From IMG/VR virus record IMGVR_UViG_3300030328_002122, positions 366 to 64,365 of that record: 64,000 nt of DNA; one strand, given 5' to 3'. Shown in pieces: positions 1-8,923 of this stretch (the first letter of the stretch is position 1; every line of letters starts with the position of its first letter). The translations under genes were made by a program, and so were the position numbers. Below the pieces are notes generated by a model, which was not told the origin of the DNA, ran no database searches, and saw only the letters and a program-made list of their open reading frames with translations. Source of the stretch: a virus.

Positions 1-25
1 GAATTAGGACAGATTGCACAGTATT

Positions 26-328
26 ATGCCTAAGATATGTAGAGAAGAAGATTCATTTAATACAGGACATAGTTGTGATCCGACTAGTAAATTAGCTACT
101 CCTAGTCAAACAACTGTTTTTGTTGAAGGTAAACTTGTTGCAAGAAAAGGAGATCCTACTGACTCTCATGACATTTTAGTAGGTGATACTTGCACACCAC
201 ATACCTCATCAATAGTTGGTGATTGTAGTCCTAATGTTTTTGTTGAAGGTAAAGCTGTTGCAAGAGTTGGAGATGCAGTTGATGCTGGTTCTATGACAGG
301 TGGTGCTTCTAAAGTAAGTGTAAACTAA
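26..328 (+). CDS. PAAR-repeat tail spike tip protein
   Basis: PAAR proteins form the sharpened metal-binding cone that caps the membrane-piercing spike of contractile tails; T4 gp5.4 is the phage example. The protein shows two copies of the unit 'VFVEGK.VAR.GD' (about residues 34-46 and 75-87) and His/Cys residues between them (SHD, DTC, PHTSS), as in metal-binding PAAR tips. I chose ATG 26 because MPKICREED matches the usual MPxxxRxGD opening of the family. A TTG at 14 is four bases after an AGGA and would add four residues. It is followed within 10 bases by the nuclease gene and then the baseplate wedge genes, which fits a spike role. The gene sits at the window edge, so its operon starts outside. 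Confidence 0.85.
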   Translation: MPKICREEDSFNTGHSCDPTSKLATPSQTTVFVEGKLVARKGDPTDSHDILVGDTCTPHTSSIVGDCSPNVFVEGKAVARVGDAVDAGSMTGGASKVSVN

Positions 329-338
329 AGGAAATAAA

Positions 339-734
339 ATGTTTGAATATAAATGTAAAGTTACAAATATAGTTGATGGTGATACAGTTGATATTGACAT
401 TGACTTAGGATTTGGTGTTTGGTTAAATGATCAAAGAATACGATTGTATGGTATTGATACACCAGAGTCAAGAACAAGTGATGATGTTGAAAAGAAATAT
501 GGACTGGCCGCAAAAGAATTTTTAAAGAAGTGGTTAGATGGTGGTGATATTTCTATTAAAACTCACAAAGATGCAAGAGGTAAATTCGGTAGAATACTTG
601 GTGAACTGTGGGCATATGATACTAATATAAATGAAAAATTGATTGAAGAACATCATGCAGTAAGATATCATGGACAATCTAAAGAAGATATTGCAGAACA
701 ACATATTATAAATCGTACATACCACAATTTGTAG
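339..734 (+). CDS. SNase-like (thermonuclease family) nuclease
   Basis: Small staphylococcal-nuclease-fold protein of 131 residues, predicted to cut DNA or RNA in a Ca2+-dependent way. Visible family motifs are VDGDT (12-16), RLYGIDTPE (35-43) and GRILG (84-88). The acidic metal ligands (D15, D40), T41, E43 and the arginines R35 and R85 that correspond to the SNase catalytic residues are all present, so I infer an active enzyme. There is no signal peptide or membrane segment. It lies between the PAAR gene and gene 25, with AAGGAAA ahead of the ATG, so it is probably made late with the baseplate. Whether it is packaged in the virion or acts on host nucleic acid cannot be told from sequence. 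Confidence 0.85.
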   Translation: MFEYKCKVTNIVDGDTVDIDIDLGFGVWLNDQRIRLYGIDTPESRTSDDVEKKYGLAAKEFLKKWLDGGDISIKTHKDARGKFGRILGELWAYDTNINEKLIEEHHAVRYHGQSKEDIAEQHIINRTYHNL

Positions 735-741
735 AAGTCGT

Positions 742-749
742 TATAAATA
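742..749 (+). promoter_or_regulatory. T4-type late promoter box (gene 25 operon)
   Basis: Exact TATAAATA, 19 bases before the gene 25 ATG, in the gap between coding regions. It matches the gp55-dependent T4 late promoter. The 16 bases 735-750 are identical to 55523-55538, ahead of the tail-completion-like gene. Confidence 0.8.
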
Positions 750-767
750 CAAATAGGGAGAAACATA

Positions 768-1211
768 ATGGTTGCAAATCCAAACGCATTTAAAGACGCA
801 GAGAGTACAAGTGATTCAACTAGAAATGCACAGATATTTACTGATATAAATTTAAATTTGGTTAAGCATCCTGTTACTGGTGATATTGCAAAGTTATCTA
901 ATGTTGAAGCTGTAAAGAGAAGTGTAAGAAATTTAATTAATACGAATAAAGGAGAAAGACCATTTCATCCAGAAATTGGTTCTGATATTCGTAAAGCACT
1001 TTTTGAACCAATGTCTAGTGCAGTATCAAGTTCTATTAAAACATTTGTAAGAGATTTAATAGAAACCTATGAACCAAGAGCAGAATTAGTAAGTGTTGAT
1101 ACGAGTGAAGATTTTGATAACAACACTTATAATGTTACGATAACATTCTTTTTGATAAATTCACCTAGTGGTGTTCAATCAATGAATATACTTTTAGAGA
1201 GATTAAGATAA
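768..1211 (+). CDS. gp25: Baseplate wedge subunit gp25
   Basis: 147-residue member of the GPW/gp25 family (T4 gp25 is 132 aa). It is the sheath-like wedge protein that primes sheath polymerisation and joins the gp6/gp7 core of the baseplate. The diagnostic stretch is in the middle: 'SVRNLINTNKGERPFHPE' followed by 'GSDIRKALFEPMS', the gp25 'RNLlxTxxGERpfxPexGsdl' core. Expression is from the late promoter at 742-749, with AGGGAG ahead of the ATG. It is followed one base later by gene 6, the usual T4-like order, and is probably translationally coupled to it. Confidence 0.95.
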   Translation: MVANPNAFKDAESTSDSTRNAQIFTDINLNLVKHPVTGDIAKLSNVEAVKRSVRNLINTNKGERPFHPEIGSDIRKALFEPMSSAVSSSIKTFVRDLIETYEPRAELVSVDTSEDFDNNTYNVTITFFLINSPSGVQSMNILLERLR

Positions 1212-1212
1212 A

Positions 1213-3156
1213 ATGGCTGGTAAATTACAAGTAACAGAATTAGATTTTGATAATATCAAAACAAATTTAAAAACCTATTTAAAAGGACAAAGTGAATTTT
1301 CAGATTATAATTTTGAAGGTTCTGGTTTATCTACTCTTGTAGATCTTCTTGCATATAATACACATTACCTAGCGATGAATGCAAACTATTTTACAAACGA
1401 AATGTTTTTAGATACTGCAACGACTCGTGACTCCGTTGTATCACACGCAAAGGAATTAGGATATACACCTCGTTCATCAAGAGCTTCTAAAGCATTTGTA
1501 GATGTATCTGTGCCAGTAACAAATGATAATGTTAGTTCTGTTACTATGAGTAAAGGAACAAGGTTTACTACAAACTTTGATGGAACAACATATGGTTTTT
1601 TAGTAAATGAGGATATAACTTCTGCTGTTTCTGGTAACAGTGCAAGTTTTGTAAATGTTCCTATCTATGAAGGTACACTTGCAACAGCAAAGTATACTGT
1701 AGACAGTAACAATCCAGATAAAAAATATCTTATTACTAGTAATAGGGCTGATACTACAACATTAAAAGTTTCAGTTCAAACATCTGCAACTGATACAAGA
1801 ATAGCAACTTATAGTCTTGCAACTGAACTTACAAATGTTACTGCATCATCTCAAGTATACTTTTTACAGGAAGAGCATCATGGAGAGTTTGAAGTTTATT
1901 TTGGTGATAATGTTTTAGGTCAAGGTTTAGTAGATGGTAATATAGTTATACTAGAATATATTGTTACAAATCAAGCAGAAGCAAATGGATCAAAATTATT
2001 TTCTGCTCCCAGTATTGGTGGTCAGAGTGGTGCATCTGTAACAACTATTGCAGAAGCAACTGGTGGTGATGCTCCAGAAACTATACAATCAATAAAGTAC
2101 TATGCACCATTAACTTATACTGCACAAAATAGAGCTGTTACTGCATATGATTATAAATCACTTATACCTAAAGTTTATCCTAATGTTAAAAGTATTCAAG
2201 TGTGGGGTGGTGAAGATAATGATCCACCAATCTATGGTCAAGTATATGTTTCTATAACACCTACGGCTGGAACAACTTTAACACAATCACAAAAAGCAAA
2301 TATTGTTTCAGATTTAAGACAATATAATATTGCATCTGTAAGACCAGTAATAATAGATCCAGAAGTTTTATATGTTATTGTAGATATAGATTTTAGATAT
2401 GATCCAAATAAAACTATAAAAACTGCTACTGATTTAGAGTCTGGTATTTCTACAGTAGTAAGTAATTATAGTGGAGATAATATAGAACAGTTTGATAGTA
2501 TGTTTAGGTATTCTGAATTATCAAGATTAATAGATAATTCTGATAGTTCTATTTTAAATAACATTATGAATATACGATTGTATAAAGCTATTACTCCTAC
2601 TATTGCAGAATCAAAACAATATGATGTAAAATTTTATAATGCAATATATCACCCATATGACAACAACGCATCGCCTGTTTTATCTTCTACAGGATTTACA
2701 CTTGCTGGTTCTACTGAAACATATTATCTTGACGATAATGGTTCTGGTGTTGTTAGAATATATAGAATAGTTGCAGATACTAGAACTTATGTTAATAGTA
2801 ATGCTGGTACTATTAACTATGAAACTGGTGCAGTTGTTCTTTCTAGTTTAAATGTAACATCTACTGTTAATTCAAATGGTACAATTCACGTATTTACTAT
2901 ACCAGATTCAAATGATATTATTCCAGTACGAAATCAACTTATTTCTATTGATCTTGGTGGTTCTTCTATAACTGCACAAACAGATAAAAATGGAACAACT
3001 GCATCAGTTGGTTCACATACAAGTGTAGGTTCTTTTGGTGGAATAACAACTGGTACTGGTACAATAACATTTGGAACAACAACATCAACAACATCAGTAG
3101 CAAGTACTGCAAGTAGTTCATCTTCATCAAGTTCATCTTCATCTAGTGGTTATTAA
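1213..3156 (+). CDS. gp6: Baseplate wedge protein gp6
   Basis: 647 residues, close to the 660 of T4 gp6, the dimeric wedge protein that forms the inner baseplate ring and carries the J-type baseplate fold. The N-terminal region ('FEGSGLSTLVDLLAYNTHY', then 'FLDTATTRDSVVSHAKELGY') is characteristic of gp6-family proteins of marine T4-like phages. The centre holds the gpJ-like core ('YYAPLTYTAQNRAVTAYDYK'). An oddity is the C terminus, which ends in 12 consecutive serines (residues 634-645) before GY, written with mixed AGT/TCA/TCT codons. It follows gene 25 directly and precedes the gene 7-like reading frame by two bases. Confidence 0.92.
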   Translation: MAGKLQVTELDFDNIKTNLKTYLKGQSEFSDYNFEGSGLSTLVDLLAYNTHYLAMNANYFTNEMFLDTATTRDSVVSHAKELGYTPRSSRASKAFVDVSVPVTNDNVSSVTMSKGTRFTTNFDGTTYGFLVNEDITSAVSGNSASFVNVPIYEGTLATAKYTVDSNNPDKKYLITSNRADTTTLKVSVQTSATDTRIATYSLATELTNVTASSQVYFLQEEHHGEFEVYFGDNVLGQGLVDGNIVILEYIVTNQAEANGSKLFSAPSIGGQSGASVTTIAEATGGDAPETIQSIKYYAPLTYTAQNRAVTAYDYKSLIPKVYPNVKSIQVWGGEDNDPPIYGQVYVSITPTAGTTLTQSQKANIVSDLRQYNIASVRPVIIDPEVLYVIVDIDFRYDPNKTIKTATDLESGISTVVSNYSGDNIEQFDSMFRYSELSRLIDNSDSSILNNIMNIRLYKAITPTIAESKQYDVKFYNAIYHPYDNNASPVLSSTGFTLAGSTETYYLDDNGSGVVRIYRIVADTRTYVNSNAGTINYETGAVVLSSLNVTSTVNSNGTIHVFTIPDSNDIIPVRNQLISIDLGGSSITAQTDKNGTTASVGSHTSVGSFGGITTGTGTITFGTTTSTTSVASTASSSSSSSSSSSSGY

Positions 3157-3158
3157 TA

Positions 3159-6026
3159 ATGTCAGGCTGTCCTAGAACATCTAAATTAGAAAGTAAATTA
3201 TCTCCTCATATAGAGGAGCAATTGCCAGAGTTTGTTCGTACAGAACATCCTTTGTTTGCAACTTTCGTTAAACACTACTATCAATTTTTAGAAGCTGGTT
3301 GTTTAACATTAGGTGGTTCTAATGATTATCTTATACAGGAAACTTTAACAAGCAATCTTATTGTTGATAACAATGATGAAAAGATTGTTCTTGAAAGTTC
3401 TGTAGGTAAGTTTCAAGTCGGTGAAACTATTCGTGGAGAAAAAAGTAAATATACTGCAACAATACTGGTAGATGATTATGACTCTACTGGTAAACTTTAT
3501 ATTAGTTCCCAACAAAAATTTAAAAAAGGTGAAAATGTAGTTGGATTAACCTCTGGTGCAAAAGCTTCTATTACTGATTATCAAGGTAATCCTATACAAA
3601 ACATACAACAATTATTAGCGTATGCAGATATTGATAATACTACTTTTACTTTCTTTGATAAATTTAAAGCATCATTTTTAGAGTCTTTGCCTGAGTCTAT
3701 TACAGATGATATTAATATAAGAAATTTAATTAAGAGTGTAAAGGACTTATACGAAGCAAGAGGTACAGAAGAAGGACATAGATTATTCTTTAGAATATTG
3801 TTTGACCAAGAATCCAGTTTACTATATCCAAGAGATAATATGATGAAACTTTCAGATGGTCAATGGGGCACTGACTATCTTATGAGAGTTAGAGAAGATG
3901 GTAATTCAGACTTTTCACAACTGGTGGGAAAAACTATTACTGGTGTATCTACTGGTGCAAAGGCTGTTGTTCAAGGTGTTACCAAATTTATATATGGTGC
4001 AGATGTTATTGCAGAATTAAATTTAGATCGTGGTACAATTATAGGAACTTTTGATTCTGGTTCTGCTGATTTAATGTTAATGGAAAGTGGTGAGAATTTA
4101 GTTACTGAAGGTGAAGTAGGGGAAAAGATTCGTGAAGAAGGATCGCTTGGAGAATTAGTTACTGGCATCTCTAATACTTTAGACCTTGAAATTACTGCAA
4201 GAGTTATTGGTATTACAACTGGTGTTAATCTTTCCAATAGAGGACAGTACTATAGAGTTAATGATACTATTCATTTTTCTGTAGATCAAGATGTTTCGGT
4301 TGGAGTTAAGGGAGAAGTACGAAGTATTGGAACTGGTGGCGTAACTGGTGTGTATGTTGAAAATGGTGGTACTGGATATACCATGTCTGACGTTGTTACC
4401 TTTGATAATTCTAATACAAATGGTGTCGGTGCAAATGCAAAGATAACTGCACTTGGTGGTTACTTATCTATGGAAGGTATTACTTATCCAGACAATATAG
4501 TTTTGGAAGGATCTGAATCTCATAATAAGTTAATAATTACAGATACCGATAATGAAGTTTATGAGTTACTTCAAGAACAACAACTAGGAGATAATGATAA
4601 TTTTCTTTTAGAAAATGGCCATAATATTATTTTAGAAACTGCTACATTTGATCCGCCTGTTCTTATATTAGAAAACGATAATGGTCTTATTTTAGAAGAT
4701 GGTGAAGATATACTTTTAGAAAGCTCACCTCTTACAAATACAATAGGTAGTTCTATTAGAAATATTTACGTTACAGGATATGGTAATTCTTATACAAAGT
4801 TACCATCTGTTTCGATAACATCTTCTACAGGTTCTAATGCATCTGTGCTTGCAACAACTACAGATGGTGTTGGAAGAATATTAGAAATATTATTTAAAGA
4901 TTATGGTGTAGGGTATGTTCGTCCGCCTACTGTAACTTTTAATAAAAACGTAATTGTTAAAAATGTTACAGGATCATTTGCAAAAGGTGATGCAATAACA
5001 TCTTTTGATGGTAGTATCGTATCGTATGATAGTGCAACACAAATATTAGAAATACAATCTGAACTAGAACATTTTACCGAAGGTGATCCTATAACCACAT
5101 CTAGTGCAAATGCAACTGCTCACCAATGTATTCATGCAGAAGCATCTGCAACCAATGGTGCAATCGTAGTTTCTAATGGAGATTTTAGTGGACTAAGAGG
5201 TCAACTCAACGAAGAGCAAATGAAAATCCAAGATTCTAAATTTTATCAAGATTATTCTTATGTTGTAAAAATAGGTGAATCTATTAATACTTGGAGAGAT
5301 AGTATTAAAAGATCAGTTCACCCTGCTGGGTGGAATGTATTTGGTGAAGTATCTATTGCAACAACTCTTGCACAGGCACAGATTCATTCTATGAAGATAC
5401 GAAATCCAGCCGCTGGTGATGTTATTGATTTTACTTCCGATACTACAACATACTCACCAGAACTTGCATCTACATTAAGAACATTATTTTCTGCAAGGTT
5501 TAGAAGAAGGTTAGGTACTGCTGATGATGGTACAACATTAAATACAACTAATCCAATGAGTGGTACAGAATTTGAAGATATATGGGCAACAAACTCTGCA
5601 AATAATAAACTTGATCTTGATAATAAACGTGAAAGAACTGCTAGTAGTTCTTATAAATTTGAGATCGCAGCTGGTGGTAGTCGGGCTGTAGGTCAATTTA
5701 GTCCTACGTTAGATCTTCTTCCTAAGTATGCATTTTCACAACCACCAACTGGAACAGGAATTGCAATTCCACACTATCCAGGCTTAGTTCGTACTGTAAG
5801 ACTTGATGATACAAATAAAAGTGCATATTATACTGTTGGGCAGTTTGCACAGTTTAGGATTAATGAAGTAAGTGATGCAAATGGAAACATACCAGAAACT
5901 GCAAAAAGTGTTAAAACAAATGTTCAACCACCAGGCGAAATTATTTTAATAAGAACTGGTTCAGTAACATTTGATAGTACATCTACTACTGTGGATGATA
6001 CTAGTAGAACATTTGATGATTTGTAA
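3159..6026 (+). CDS. Probable baseplate wedge protein (gene 7 position)
   Basis: 955 residues directly after gene 6. T4 gp7, the large wedge initiator, is 1032 aa and occupies this place, and marine T4-like phages have a protein of this kind here. The N terminus ('LPEFVRTEHPLFATFVKHYY') and the region around residue 200 ('DLYEARGTEEGHRLFFRILF') are well-conserved-looking structural segments. Residues about 465-525 carry repeated short beta units of the type 'LLENG..IILE' and 'LILEDGEDILLES'. Two 'GRGQYY/GGTGYT' style beta hairpins lie near residues 360-410. I infer the gp7 role from position and size; no single motif proves it. Confidence 0.65.
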   Translation: MSGCPRTSKLESKLSPHIEEQLPEFVRTEHPLFATFVKHYYQFLEAGCLTLGGSNDYLIQETLTSNLIVDNNDEKIVLESSVGKFQVGETIRGEKSKYTATILVDDYDSTGKLYISSQQKFKKGENVVGLTSGAKASITDYQGNPIQNIQQLLAYADIDNTTFTFFDKFKASFLESLPESITDDINIRNLIKSVKDLYEARGTEEGHRLFFRILFDQESSLLYPRDNMMKLSDGQWGTDYLMRVREDGNSDFSQLVGKTITGVSTGAKAVVQGVTKFIYGADVIAELNLDRGTIIGTFDSGSADLMLMESGENLVTEGEVGEKIREEGSLGELVTGISNTLDLEITARVIGITTGVNLSNRGQYYRVNDTIHFSVDQDVSVGVKGEVRSIGTGGVTGVYVENGGTGYTMSDVVTFDNSNTNGVGANAKITALGGYLSMEGITYPDNIVLEGSESHNKLIITDTDNEVYELLQEQQLGDNDNFLLENGHNIILETATFDPPVLILENDNGLILEDGEDILLESSPLTNTIGSSIRNIYVTGYGNSYTKLPSVSITSSTGSNASVLATTTDGVGRILEILFKDYGVGYVRPPTVTFNKNVIVKNVTGSFAKGDAITSFDGSIVSYDSATQILEIQSELEHFTEGDPITTSSANATAHQCIHAEASATNGAIVVSNGDFSGLRGQLNEEQMKIQDSKFYQDYSYVVKIGESINTWRDSIKRSVHPAGWNVFGEVSIATTLAQAQIHSMKIRNPAAGDVIDFTSDTTTYSPELASTLRTLFSARFRRRLGTADDGTTLNTTNPMSGTEFEDIWATNSANNKLDLDNKRERTASSSYKFEIAAGGSRAVGQFSPTLDLLPKYAFSQPPTGTGIAIPHYPGLVRTVRLDDTNKSAYYTVGQFAQFRINEVSDANGNIPETAKSVKTNVQPPGEIILIRTGSVTFDSTSTTVDDTSRTFDDL

Positions 6027-6034
6027 TATAAATA
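6027..6034 (+). promoter_or_regulatory. T4-type late promoter box
   Basis: Exact TATAAATA immediately after the stop codon of the gene 7-like frame and 27 bases before the next ATG (6062), with TTGGAGA as ribosome site between. Confidence 0.75.
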
Positions 6035-6061
6035 ATAAGAAACATTTGGAGAAATTCTAAG

Positions 6062-6568
6062 ATGGCAAAACAAGTAATAGGAATAGGTACTTCAGCTAAT
6101 GATGGTAGTGGTGATCCTTTAAGAACTGCTGGTGATAAAGTTAATGATAACTTTAATGAAGTTTATAATAAAATAGGTGATGGTACTAATATTTTTCCAT
6201 TAACTTTTCCAAACGCAAGTGATACAGTAGTTGGCAGATCAACAACTGATACTCTTACTAACAAAAGTTTAGGAATTTTTAAAGGAACTATTCAAGCATT
6301 ATCTGGTGCTGGTGCCGTGAATACAACAAATTTAATTACACAGGTTACTACAACTGGCGCTAATGCTTTAACTCTTGCAAATGGAGTTAATGGTCAAATA
6401 AAAATTATAACAATGGTTGCAGATGGTGGAGTCGGAACTCTTACTCCAACAACTTTTGCGAATGGAAGTACTATAGCATTTAATGATATAGGGGATTCCG
6501 TAATGTTAACTTATACGACAGCTGTTGGTTGGACTTTAATTTCTAATACTGGTTGTACAATAGCGTAG
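6062..6568 (+). CDS. Small tail-fibre-like structural protein
   Basis: 168 residues, rich in Thr, Asn, Gly and Ala. The N terminus 'SGDPLRTAGDKVNDNFNEVY' is an opening that I associate with fibre-like virion proteins of marine T4-like phages. The rest looks like beta-structure ('FNDIGDSVMLTYTTAVGWTL'), with the phrase 'GRSTTDTLTNKSL' common in phage fibre trimerisation regions. It has its own late promoter and sits between baseplate genes, so it is probably a virion component attached to the baseplate. The exact role is unknown. Confidence 0.6.
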   Translation: MAKQVIGIGTSANDGSGDPLRTAGDKVNDNFNEVYNKIGDGTNIFPLTFPNASDTVVGRSTTDTLTNKSLGIFKGTIQALSGAGAVNTTNLITQVTTTGANALTLANGVNGQIKIITMVADGGVGTLTPTTFANGSTIAFNDIGDSVMLTYTTAVGWTLISNTGCTIA

Positions 6569-6610
6569 AGAAATGCAATCATGGTACAATTAATATAGTT
6601 TAGAATGGAA

Positions 6611-6618
6611 TATAAATA
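6611..6618 (+). promoter_or_regulatory. T4-type late promoter box
   Basis: Exact TATAAATA, 17 bases before the ATG at 6636, followed by AATAGGGAG as ribosome binding site. The layout is the same as upstream of gene 25. Confidence 0.75.
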
Positions 6619-6635
6619 CTAATAGGGAGTTAATA

Positions 6636-6854
6636 ATGGCTATAGATACTATCGGTACAACATCTAGTACAGCTGCTACAGGTAGAGGACTTTCTGAGGC
6701 AATTACAAAAATAGATTTTGGTGCTTGGACAGTTACAGAAAGTGGTGGAGCATTATTCTTTGCACATAATGGTGCAAATAAAATTAAATTAGATTCAAGT
6801 GGAAACATAGATATGTCTGGTGATGTTAATTCCAATGACAGTTCAATAACTTAA
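6636..6854 (+). CDS. Small hypothetical fibre-like protein (72 aa)
   Basis: 72-residue Gly/Ser/Thr-rich protein with the opening MAIDTIGTTSSTAATGRGLS and an internal 'KIKLDSSGNIDMSGDV' phrase of the type seen where fibre monomers begin or end a beta-solenoid. It has its own late promoter (6611-6618) and a good AGGGAG site, and the next gene begins nine bases after its stop. I do not recognise a defined family. From the neighbours it is probably a virion fibre accessory protein or the remnant of a longer fibre. Confidence 0.5.
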   Translation: MAIDTIGTTSSTAATGRGLSEAITKIDFGAWTVTESGGALFFAHNGANKIKLDSSGNIDMSGDVNSNDSSIT

Positions 6855-6863
6855 TGGTGAGTT

Positions 6864-7067
6864 ATGGTATATAAAATTGGAGATACAGCAGTAATAGATA
6901 ATTCTCGTAACGTGACTACTGGAATGGTAACTGTTACGGCGACAACTGATTTTGTATCACCAAATGGAAATACCGCTGGAAGGCCTGGCAGTCCAACTAC
7001 TGGTCAAATGTATTTTGATACTACATTAGATAAATTGCTAACCTATAATGGTACTGAATGGAAATAG
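6864..7067 (+). CDS. Small fibre protein paralogous to the next gene's N terminus
   Basis: 67 residues. The whole protein aligns with the first ~68 residues of the following 605-residue protein: both open M.YKIGDT.VIDN.R, share NTAGRP near the middle, then YFDT.L.KL...NG..W. The paralogous N terminus is therefore present alone here and as the base of a full-length fibre next door. It could be a baseplate attachment plug, a decoy N terminus, or the remnant of a fibre gene that lost its distal part. GGTGAG lies ahead of the ATG. Confidence 0.6.
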   Translation: MVYKIGDTAVIDNSRNVTTGMVTVTATTDFVSPNGNTAGRPGSPTTGQMYFDTTLDKLLTYNGTEWK

Positions 7068-7076
7068 GAAAAAAAT

Positions 7077-8894
7077 ATGGCGTATAAAATAGGTGATACT
7101 ACTGTAATAGACAATAATAGAGCATTAACTGCTGTCGGTGTTACTGCGTCTACTAATTTAAATATTCCAAGTGGAAATACTGCTGGTAGACCAACTGGTG
7201 CAGTTGGGAAATTGTATTTTGATACAGACTTAGGAAAGTTAATGGTTCATAATGGAAGTACTTGGATTATTGCTAGTAGTGCTGGTGAATTTGATCAATC
7301 TGCCCACAATGCTCGTTATACTAGTTATATTGATGCTGGTGATGGTCTAGGTGAATATCAATATAGACCTGTAGCTTACAATGAAGCACTTCAAGCTGTA
7401 TATTCTATCAAAAAGAGTGCTAGTGAGGCACGTTCAATTTTTATAAAACTTAGAGGTTATGATACACCCATTCAAATTGCAGCATCAAATGAGGCAGTTT
7501 ATTCTTGGTGCTATCCAGCATCTACTTTAGCTGCAATGCCATCTGAAGTTTTTCCGATTTATCAATCTCTTTCTTTAGATAATAAAGCAATTAGTATTAA
7601 TACACAAGGCAGTGGGAGTGGTATTAATAAACTAGGTGCGACTTGGCTATTTGATAGTGATTTTCCTGGCAGTGGATTTGTTATGCAAACTGGCGGAAAT
7701 ACTTCTGCTTCTACATCAACACCAGCCGGAATTTACAAATATAGTCCTACTGAATATGTAACTTGGACTCATACTGGTTATAGTAATGTTGCTACTGGTG
7801 GCCACCTTGCGCTTCGCAAATATAATCCTAATAATGTTGTTGAAGGTCAAGCACAAAATTCTGCTGGTGCATATCCTGTTTGGGGTAAACAATATGGATC
7901 AACTAATGGTGGTGATGGTAATGGTAGTCATAATATGGCTGGAAGTTGTATTATGGGGGTTTGGAAAAGTGCTACTGCAAATCAATTAACTGTAATGTAT
8001 CATAATAATAAAAATTCAAACGCTCAATCTGGTGCAACCCATCCTTCTGGTGGCCAGTGGAAATTTGGATTTTTTGATATTAATATGAATACTGGATCTC
8101 CAGTAGGTACAAGTTTTCATGAATATTTCACTCCAACAACAACCAATACTATGCCATCTGCATTAAACTTTTCTGTATGTGAATGTTCAACTCATGTTAC
8201 ATTTATTACATGGGCTGATTCTATTAATAGAACTAAAGAACAATATTGGTTTTGGATTTGGGATAAAGCAAATAGAAATCTGAGAAGATTTTATCCAGAG
8301 GTAGGAGTTAATACAAGTTTTAATAGTAGTGGTCAAAGTCAAGCACTTTGGATGTGGCATTTTAAAATGAATGATAAAATTTATTGTTGTGTTACAGAAA
8401 AAGAACCAAGCAGTTCTGCAAACGCAACAAGAAGATGGACTAACATATATGAAACTTCAGCGACAGGTGCAACAAGATATATGGTAATATATAATGACGC
8501 TAACAATCATACAAGTCCAGGCAATCGACAATTACAAGCTATGGTTCACCCTCAACATGGTACTGATAGTTTTCAGTGGAGTCATCTTGCACAATATGCT
8601 TGGGAAGGTTCTGGTGGTTTATCATTTCAAGGAACTACTGCATTAAGATATTATGTGGTTACTACAAAACCAGAACTAAGTAAAACTTCTTTGGGTGCAA
8701 ATTTTACAGGAGTTACATCTGCTAACTGGACAGGTACAGCACCAACAATGACATTAAATGCAGATAAAGTAACCTCAAGCGTACCAACTTGGTCGGTACT
8801 TGGTACAGATCTTGCTCAACCTAATAATAATTCATCTTCTGGGTGGTCGTGGAACATGATGAGAAAAACATTCTTTAATGGTAATATTTCTTAA
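7077..8894 (+). CDS. Tail-fibre / receptor-binding candidate (605 aa)
   Basis: 605 residues. The N terminus (1-68) is the 'KIGDT.VIDNNR ... NTAGRP ... YFDT' module shared with the preceding small protein. The remainder is a large domain rich in aromatic residues, Asn, Gly and Ser, with long runs of beta-like sequence ('WHFKMNDKIYCCVTEKEPSS'). Fibre proteins of marine phages have this look, but I do not recognise a family for the distal part. It lies between the gene 7-like frame and gene 8, where T4 itself has no fibre gene, which suggests an added baseplate-linked fibre. It shares the promoter at 6611-6618. Confidence 0.6.
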   Translation: MAYKIGDTTVIDNNRALTAVGVTASTNLNIPSGNTAGRPTGAVGKLYFDTDLGKLMVHNGSTWIIASSAGEFDQSAHNARYTSYIDAGDGLGEYQYRPVAYNEALQAVYSIKKSASEARSIFIKLRGYDTPIQIAASNEAVYSWCYPASTLAAMPSEVFPIYQSLSLDNKAISINTQGSGSGINKLGATWLFDSDFPGSGFVMQTGGNTSASTSTPAGIYKYSPTEYVTWTHTGYSNVATGGHLALRKYNPNNVVEGQAQNSAGAYPVWGKQYGSTNGGDGNGSHNMAGSCIMGVWKSATANQLTVMYHNNKNSNAQSGATHPSGGQWKFGFFDINMNTGSPVGTSFHEYFTPTTTNTMPSALNFSVCECSTHVTFITWADSINRTKEQYWFWIWDKANRNLRRFYPEVGVNTSFNSSGQSQALWMWHFKMNDKIYCCVTEKEPSSSANATRRWTNIYETSATGATRYMVIYNDANNHTSPGNRQLQAMVHPQHGTDSFQWSHLAQYAWEGSGGLSFQGTTALRYYVVTTKPELSKTSLGANFTGVTSANWTGTAPTMTLNADKVTSSVPTWSVLGTDLAQPNNNSSSGWSWNMMRKTFFNGNIS

Positions 8895-8901
8895 TATTAC
8901 C

Positions 8902-8909
8902 TATAAATA
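8902..8909 (+). promoter_or_regulatory. T4-type late promoter box (first of two before gene 8)
   Basis: Exact TATAAATA in the 47-base gap upstream of gene 8, seven bases before a second exact copy (8916-8923). Confidence 0.75.
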
Positions 8910-8915
8910 ATACAG

Positions 8916-8923
8916 TATAAATA
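8916..8923 (+). promoter_or_regulatory. T4-type late promoter box (second of two before gene 8)
   Basis: Second exact TATAAATA, 18 bases ahead of the gene 8 ATG, with TATAGGAAA as ribosome site. Two tandem boxes suggest two start points 14 bases apart or a stronger late promoter. Confidence 0.75.
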
